Positions 57,027 through 64,000 of a DNA stretch of 64,000 nt are shown here, piece after piece (the stretch's first letter is position 1; every line of letters starts with the position of its first letter). The stretch lies in NCBI GenBank assembly GCA_900660155.1, contig CABFPE010000009.1, positions 2,453,898 through 2,517,897 on the forward strand, read 5' to 3'. The translations under genes and the position numbers were made by a program. Source of the stretch: Hofstenia miamia. Lineage: Eukaryota; Xenacoelomorpha; Acoela; Hofsteniidae. The notes beneath the pieces are model-generated. The model made no database searches. It was not told the origin of the DNA and saw nothing but the letters and a program-made list of their open reading frames with translations.

Positions 57027-60000
57027 AAGTGATAAACATTTGAAACACGTCCAAATATTGTGTCGTCATGGAGATAGAACTCCGTCTATTACGTTCCCAA
57101 CTGATCCATATCTGGAATTTTGGGAGGCTATGGGTGGCTTAGGAGTTCTGACGCAACAAGGGAAGAAGCGAATGTACAGAATTGGGCAGGGGATTAGAAA
57201 TTTCTATCCAGAATTATTTTCTCAGCAATATAGCGAATATGAAACAACCGGGCTTTCCTCAAATTACACTCGTACTATAGAATCAGGGAGATTACTAATT
57301 AGTGGAATTTACAATGAAGAAAATCCTTCTAAGGTTCTGATAGCAACATTAACGCCGAATCCTTTAAAACCAGACAATGGCCAATGTCCAGCTTTCGACA
57401 AAGCTCATGACACCTATCTGAATAGCAAAAAGTATCGCAAAATTACTAAAGAATATGATGATCTTATATTGTACTTGCGAAAGCCAACGGGTAAGAAATA
57501 ATTCAATTTCATGTTTTTGAATTGATTAACACTATTTGGCACAGGATAATTTTGTTTGTTGAGAGAGTTGATTCATGTCCCCACTAATACAAATTTTTAT
57601 ACTAAACTTTTTTTCTATGAAACTTTGTGCTTTGCTAAAACAATTCTTCCGTTATGAAATAAGGCCATTAGACAGATTATGAACATATCATTATCTAATG
57701 ACGTCATCGTTTTTCAGTTATAGTTATTAAAGTTCTGGAATTTTTGAATAGACTTAGCTTTGTAAGGCTTTGTGAGTTGATAAAACCTGGTTAATGCATT
57801 CATGATAGACTTGTTAGTTAACAACAGATATAATGTCGAAATGGGGAATAAAAACAGTAATTTTATGCAAAAGCATACCATATACTTTAAGGGTTGAAAG
57901 TAAATGTCAGTAAAGCACCAAAATTTTGAAAAAGCAAAACTTAAAAAAATTGCTGTAGTGCGGAATAACCCACCTTGTGGCAAATAAAGCTAAGCTATAC
58001 AAGAATTTTCGATACATCACTGTTAATTTAATTTTTAATCAACATGTATTAGACAATGAAACTAACTACTGTAATTCGTGTATTGAACAGGGCTTTCAAA
58101 GTTTGACGCAAACTAAATTTAAAATTTGAATACTTCTCAAACTTTGATTTGAGAATTTTAATATTTGATACTTTGGTTTCAAGTTTGATATTTCTTAGAA
58201 ATAATTCTTAAATATAAAAGAAGTGCATATTTATTAGACTAATGTGTGATTAAATATACATTTACCAATGAGGTAGGCTAAAAACCACATAATGTAGATT
58301 TTACCTATATTTTTGTAGCAATACGGAGTATATATATTAGAACATATATTAATCATGCATAGTACATAGAAAGAAAATATTATTATTGTATGAAGACATT
58401 GTAGTAAATGTCCCTGTGACTTTAAAGAATGCTGAATTTGCTTATTCAATTATTCCATGCAAATCAAGAAAACAGAGCAACATACATGATAGTCACAAAG
58501 TTAGAAAAATGTGTTCACTTCTAGCTTAAAGTGGTACTACACCTTTGGGTTTTTTTTAGGTTTAGGTTTTCACAAATTGGCTTATTGGATACACCATGGA
58601 AAAAAGAATAATTGAAAAAAAATTTTTTTCTTACGCATATATTATGCTAATTATCCAAGGTGGCGGCCGAAAAACAGGTGATTTTGGACAATTTTTTGAA
58701 ACATGATACCACATTTAAATATTGTAGTTGGTTATTAAACTGAATATATTTATGGAGCTCAATACCTTCTCCAGTGCATCATGTTTTGATTTTTTGAATA
58801 TTTCTGATTTTACTGTAAAATCTGACTTTAATTGAGATTTTTAAAAATTTTGGATAAATCGAACCTAATTAATATGTATATGCAAAATATTTCAACACAT
58901 ATGCTAGATATGGAAAAAAACAAAACATGGTGCACTAGCCACAGTATTAGCTAATCAAATCCAAAATCTGAGAGGAAAATATTGAAATTTCACATTAGTA
59001 GAGTGTTTCAAATGTACAGAGAATGACAAAAATTTCATTTTGAGAAAAATGTATTTGAAAATTTATTTAAAAAATCAAAATGATCCAGCACCATATGATG
59101 CCTCTTCCTCAGTTGCTTTTGAGTCCAAATAGCTTTTTCTCTTAGCCCTCAATGTTTTCTCTTACTTTTTGTTGTGTCACTACATTTATTGAGCGATTTT
59201 GACAAATGCTGCTGGTCAACTAAGCGACACGCTTCATTTGTGAAATGTCCAGGTGAAATTCCTAAGTCTTCAAGCAGTCTGATTGTTGAAGCACTGCCAT
59301 TAGGAAATTGCATGATGGCCATATATACCGCCAATTTAAGTGTTAACAACTGTACATACGCATTTTTAGGACATCTGTCCCAAATTAATTGATTTAGGCA
59401 TTCATTAGAGTTTTCAGTTAGACCATGTGTACACTTATTATCAGCCTTGGTCAGATCTTTATAGATAAGCAATACCTTGTCAAAAATACACTCAGGTAGT
59501 CCAGGACCATGTTTACAGCTGTCTTTGTTCCTTTGGTAGCCACACCAGCTATCAGGTCCTGTCGAACATAAGTCATGTAATGGCTTGCCATCAGTAGAGG
59601 CAACATGATAGAGGCCGGGCCTTATTAAAAACTGCATATTAGGAACACAATTGAGATTCCCTCTTACCGAAAAACCATAATAGTTTTGCAGAGTATCAAC
59701 TATTTTCTTTGTTAAACGATCTCTATCATCAATTACTTTTCCATCAGCCAATGTTTGACCCTTATTATCACGTTTCAGATCACGTAGTCTCCCACAAACA
59801 TGTTTTTCCACATGGCCGATGCACTCAATTTTTTAAGGCAGAACATCATTGTATGGATTACTTTTCACAACTCTATTGTAAGTCGAAGAATCTCCGTCCC
59901 CAAACATTTTTACACAGCGCAATCCATGTTTTACCTAGGAACGGTTAAACATTTTCACAGTTCCGGTACTTTCCATATTACCAGGTGAACCCTCATAGTT

Positions 60001-62707
60001 AATATGACAGACATGTTTTGCCTGCCATTCCTTGAATGCTACATAATTTACTGAAGAAGTGATATAATCAATATTAAAACACATTTAAAGGTTTATATGT
60101 CCGATGTTTACCGATAAATTGGAGACGATTTTTCCACCGGCAGACTTCAGAACAACTTGGTAAGCCAGGAAGTGAAACTAAGTTTGTGATTGACTTAGAC
60201 AGGTAATGTGATCCAATTGAATTTGATTGTATACAGCAAAAAGATATTTAACCAGGGTGTACAGAGTTCTTCATTTTCACCCCTGAAAAAGTGAATTAAA
60301 AGTGAAATTCAACAAGGGTGCATTAAAAGTAATTTTTGCCAAAATGATGCTCTTGAAAATTTTGAAAAATTCAGTTTTTGAAGATGTAGTACCACCTTAA
60401 TTATCAAACATGCTAAGTGAATGAGTCCCAGCGTTTTACTTAAGTGAATGAATTTACACTGCCATTCTTAATGCCTGTCAGAGGTTCTCATTTTCAATAT
60501 TAACCATAATTCTAAACATACTATATATTTAAAAATTTACAATAAAATAATATTGGGGAAATCTAAAAGTGTTAATGTTAAAATTTTGCAAAAATTTGTA
60601 CATCAAAGCTTGCTCTTTAGACTTCAAAGTTTGGTTTGAAATCTGAAATTTTACAAGATTTGATTTGAAAGTTTGAAAATTTGAATTTGGTTTGAAAGCC
60701 CTGGTACTGAATACGTTATTTAATCAACTACCTTTACTTTAAAACGTGTTTAAAATTTATTAAATGAATTTTTTGTTTTACCCTTGCTCAAACATTCCAT
60801 CCAATAGATATTTTAGAACGAAATTTTCAGCACGTTTTTTAAAAGACCAGTAAGCACAATTGCCAATTCCTTGAAATTCGATCGGTTTTACTTCGGAAGA
60901 AAAGCATGCTTACAAGTAATTGATTTTGAATTATTGTTATTAGATGTTGTATCTTGAGAAGTTGTTGAATTTTTCAAAAAACATTTTTTAAAACTTAGTG
61001 AATATGTGTAGAATAACTGAAAAATTTTCAACTACCATTGAACTTTCATCACGCAGTGCTCGACTCGTGATGAAATCTATAAATATTTACTCGCTGTTGT
61101 CAAGGCTGTCTTTAATAACTGCTTGGTGATCTGCAGTACTAAAAAGAAAAATTAATCAATAAATATATTTAATAGAGGTAATTTCTTGCAAACTTTGGTT
61201 CAGGTAATCAATATGAGAAATTAAATATTTCTTTTACTTTTGAAGCCTTATCACTATTGCATTTGCTTTGAGACTAGGGAATAAATAGTTATCTCAATGG
61301 TTCTTATACAACTAATAAATTCGAAAAACTTTTTGATATGATGCATTTTAAGTTAAAAAATTATATATATATATATACATGTGGTCTTAAATAATTTTGA
61401 TGGAATCACACATTTTGCAAAAATGTTGCAGCAAGCGAGTGCCTCCAAAACCGTCTCACTCTACATCGAAGGAGTACAACTATCAAGAGGGATACCAAAA
61501 TATTCTAACCATTTTCTCAAATAAACCAATTTTTATTCATTATGGTGAATTAGCATCACTTTGAAACATAAACTTAGAGAACTACAAATTTAGTTGAGTT
61601 TAACATTTCTATTCGGAATTTCATAGTTAAACCTAAATTGATTTTTTTCAGTTCATGAAGTACTCTCTATCTTTAATTCAAAATTATTCATAAACAACGT
61701 TAATGTTGTTTCATGAATTGCATTAATTAGCCACGCAACATTTGCAATTTCTCATTAGATATTTGAAGACATTTTTATTTCTTTAAATCAAATTTCCTAC
61801 ACCTTATCACGCAATAGTTGAAATTCGGTAAGAATTATATATACATTTTCCTATATATTGAAAATTTACTTGACTGCTTTGTAAGATTTATTGGCGTTTG
61901 AATAATTCCGTTTGAAAAGCCGGTTGTAAGTCCCATTAATCATCGATGTAATACTAAAATGGATTCCTATATCAATGCTATTATAGAGTTAGTGTTGAAA
62001 TTCTTACTCAGTCTTTTTATATAATAATAATAATTTATTTTAAACCTTTATACACTACATTTTCTTATATTTGTTGTTCAAACCCTTTTCTGGATGCACT
62101 TTTTTAAGGTTTCGTTGTAGTATTTACAATGTTTCTCGCAATTTCTATAATGCTCCCTTTGCCTACTTTATATTATATTTTCATATTTATGTTTTTTAAA
62201 CTTTTAATTTGCTTAACCTTATGCAGATATCAGCAAAGCAGGCTCAAGACTTCAAGTTGATTTGAATCAAGGCCTATTATAATTCACATATTGTGAGCTT
62301 TGCATAGATATTTTGAACTCTTCTTATACCTGCATCTTGTCTGTTAGATGTACATCATCTGCTATAGAATCATACAGATATATCAATACAGTATATAATG
62401 TATAATCGGAATGCTATAATGTAAATTTAAATTGGGTTGTTAAATTTTCCATAATAAACTATTGTATTTACTTTGATATTTAGGTCTTATGGATTTGGAT
62501 TTTGATACTCTAGGTAGATTTGGCAATGCAATGCTCGTCGAGACTCAGAATAATTTAACTCTACCGGATTATATAACTCCTGCTGTTTACAAAAAACTAA
62601 GTACCGTCACGCCAATTATATTGAAAGCATTTTCTGCTACAGAATTTCAAAGGGAGCTTTCTGCAGGAGTAATATTAAATATGATTAAGAACGCCATTAT
62701 AGCTAAG
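57027..62707 (+). CDS. Histidine acid phosphatase (ACP2/ACPP-like), two exons, partial
   Basis: The exons are 57027-57490 and 62484-62707, joined in phase 1 across G|GT. The first begins in phase 2 and soon gives ILCRHGDRTP, the catalytic motif whose His forms the phosphoenzyme. Further landmarks are FPTDPYLEFW, LTQQGKKRMYRIGQGIR and a second conserved Arg in SNYTRTIESG. The second exon has LTLPDYITPAVYKKL and ends GVILNMIKNAI. The order matches lysosomal and prostatic acid phosphatases (RHGDRSP, FPTDP, LTQxG, TRT/DRT, FTLPSWA, GGVLVNEILNHM). The exon with the proton-donor HD motif should follow 62707 but is not in the last 1.3 kb. The signal peptide exon was not found either. The 5-kb intron holds a TTAA-flanked transposon. 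The enzyme is expected in lysosomes or secreted. Confidence 0.85.
58530..60396 (-). mobile_element. TTAA-flanked DNA transposon (Kolobok-like) with broken transposase
   Basis: The element is 1867 bases long. It starts AGTGGTACTACACC and its other end, inverted, starts GGTGGTACTACATC, giving near-identical terminal inverted repeats. Both ends are directly flanked by TTAA (58526-58529 and 60397-60400). A TTAA duplication is typical of Kolobok and piggyBac elements. The transposase on the minus strand resembles the group that Pfam calls Mutator-like transposase. The superfamily therefore needs a search to settle. It lies antisense in the phosphatase intron. Confidence 0.75.
59149..60170 (-). pseudogene. 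Transposase remnant of the TTAA element
   Basis: From about 60080 to 59149 one frame is open apart from two stops (TAG after KMFNRS and TAA after NDVLP). It reads YVAFKEWQAKHVCHINYEGS, MFGDGDSSTYNRVV with a likely catalytic Asp pair, KIECIGHVEKHVCGRLRDL, the TGPDSWCGYQR block and LTENSNECLNQLIWDRCPKN. It ends with a lysine-rich tail. An upstream part (CSEVCRWKNRLQF) lies in another frame, so there is also a frameshift. The uninterrupted stretch 59811-59149 alone codes for 220 residues. Few mutations suggest a fairly recent loss of function. Confidence 0.8.
60401..62483. other. Rest of the phosphatase intron
   Basis: AT-rich, with a small TA tract near 61360-61376 and AATAATAATAATT at 62021. 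No exon is needed here because the flanking phosphatase exons join in phase and sequence. Confidence 0.6.
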
Positions 62708-63271
62708 GTAAGTCTCTTTTGATCACATTTATTGTTCTCAAATTTAAAGCAAATGTTTTTAAGTAATGAAGCACTGATATTTCACCATTTTACTGTTGAA
62801 CATTGCCCTTAAAATATTTTTTTGGATTACGTTTACTTAGAATTAAGATAATAACTATTTGAGACGTTCGCTACATATTGGACATTGATTCGTTTTGAGC
62901 AAATTTTTGTGCCTTTTAATATCAGAGATAGAAATGAGCAGAGTCGATTCATTCGAGGGTGGGGAAATAAAGAATAAGGTTTTTAAAATGGATACCCAGG
63001 TGATTGCGGCAAAAGCAATTTTGAGTTGAGAAGCACTGCTTTGCTATTTGTTTATATTATTTTGACTTTTGAAAACTGATTCGGTCTTATGTATCCTTTA
63101 AGCATTAAGGTATTATAAGTATTTTGCAGTTGCGGAGTTATGAAAATCGTATCACAACTAATGTGAGAAAATACTAAGAAAACAAATATTTGGAGCAGAA
63201 TTTATATTGGGGAACTGTGTAGGAAAGTAAAATAACAGACGTGGGCAATATGAGGTTGAGTTCGATATATG

Positions 63272-63303
<32 letters not shown>

Positions 63304-63941
63304 AACCGCATACCTATGTGTAAATGAGGACAAGCTGATGCAAGAATTAATGAATTGCCGATAATTAAAATAGGACAATCAATTACTGATATTCATTGAC
63401 TTTCATAGAAGGCTATGTCAATGATAATACGCAATTGTAAAGTTCTCATTTTAGAAAGAGAAATAGATTAATATTGACAAATAATTATGAATACGTCTTC
63501 AAGATGTTATGTTGGCCTGTTACACTCATGCTCTTTGTAACACTACTTTTGATGTTTAGGTCAAATTAGGGTCCTGAGAATTAGTATATTTCTTATTCGA
63601 ATGAAGTCGAACCGGTTCTTGAATCGACTCGACTCTACTAGAAATATTAAGTGGAGCTTAAAGTCAACTTTTAAAAACCTGTGTCTTTTGTGAAATAAGT
63701 TGTAGATTTTTCTTATTTTCAAAAAGTATAAAAAATCTTTTAATTTTATCATTATTTCGTCTAAAATGTTAATTAGGATTTATGCCTACAAAACAAATAG
63801 TTATTAACTAAACATGAAATAAAGATTCTGGCTCTCCTGAAATGCTGCTTTCTTAATGCAATAATTAGATTTACGTCTTGGATTTATAAAAATCAATTTA
63901 TTGTTTTGATTGTTACTCGATATTCCTAATTATATGAAATT

Positions 63942-64000
<59 letters not shown>
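62708..64000. other. Next phosphatase intron to the window edge
   Basis: No exon with the phosphatase HD motif was found. The stretch holds a (TA)n tract at 63265-63302 and ends in a compound microsatellite. Confidence 0.5.
63944..64000. repeat. Compound (TC)n(TA)n microsatellite at the window end
   Basis: About 18 TC units followed by about 11 TA units that run to the last base, so its full length is unknown. Confidence 0.9.

Noticed and set aside
1-64000. CRISPR arrays, operons or prokaryotic mobile islands
   Set aside because: The introns, transposon types and gene families are those of an animal genome, and no spaced direct repeats of CRISPR form were seen.

Overview
This is a window of animal nuclear DNA. 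It is AT-rich, its genes are split into short exons by long GT-AG introns, and it is full of (TA)n tracts and decayed transposons. There are no bacterial features. The single-domain IGFBP-type secreted protein and the kinds of transposon present suggest an invertebrate, perhaps an arthropod such as a copepod. The species cannot be fixed from the sequence alone. Three ambiguous stretches mark assembly limits: a 454-base run of N at 12995-13448 and single N's at about 26365 and 36736.

Region by region. (1) 356-25884, minus strand: I could assemble a complete ten-exon gene for an MFSD1-like major facilitator transporter of about 470 residues. Its splice phases agree at all nine junctions. Its introns hold two hAT-like non-autonomous elements with near-perfect 8-bp target duplications, a broken Tc1-like transposase, a minus-strand fragment of a restriction-like-endonuclease LINE, a RT fragment of another LINE and older GC-rich repeat scraps. 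(2) 26.4-32.7 kb: a 244-bp tandem duplication and dead LINE pieces, with no host gene recognised. (3) 33179-33523, plus: a short secreted 12-cysteine protein with an IGFBP N-terminal-type domain. (4) 37750-38324, plus: two exons of a Goliath/RNF130-type RING-H2 ubiquitin ligase. (5) 40147-43747, minus: the last four exons of a Spinster-like transporter; one weak candidate for its first exon lies at 55.5-55.6 kb. (6) 46.2-54.4 kb: a block of transposons. It contains a degenerate endonuclease/RT LINE, an inverted copy of part of its ORF1, a REL-endonuclease LINE with its RT core deleted, an antisense RT LINE tail-to-tail with it, and an unidentified broken ORF. (7) 57027-62707, plus: two adjoining exons of a histidine acid phosphatase. 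Its intron holds a TTAA-flanked DNA transposon whose transposase frame carries two stops. The rest of this gene lies outside the window or was not found.

The host genes do not form an operon-like unit. Three of the five families (MFSD1, Spinster, acid phosphatase) are lysosome-associated in other animals, but their closeness here may be chance. I found no convincing unknown biological system. The most informative items are the full MFSD1-like gene model, the transposon insertions with readable target-site evidence, the inverted LINE ORF1 pair, and a homopolymer-rich block at about 36.03-36.74 kb that looks like poorly polished sequence.
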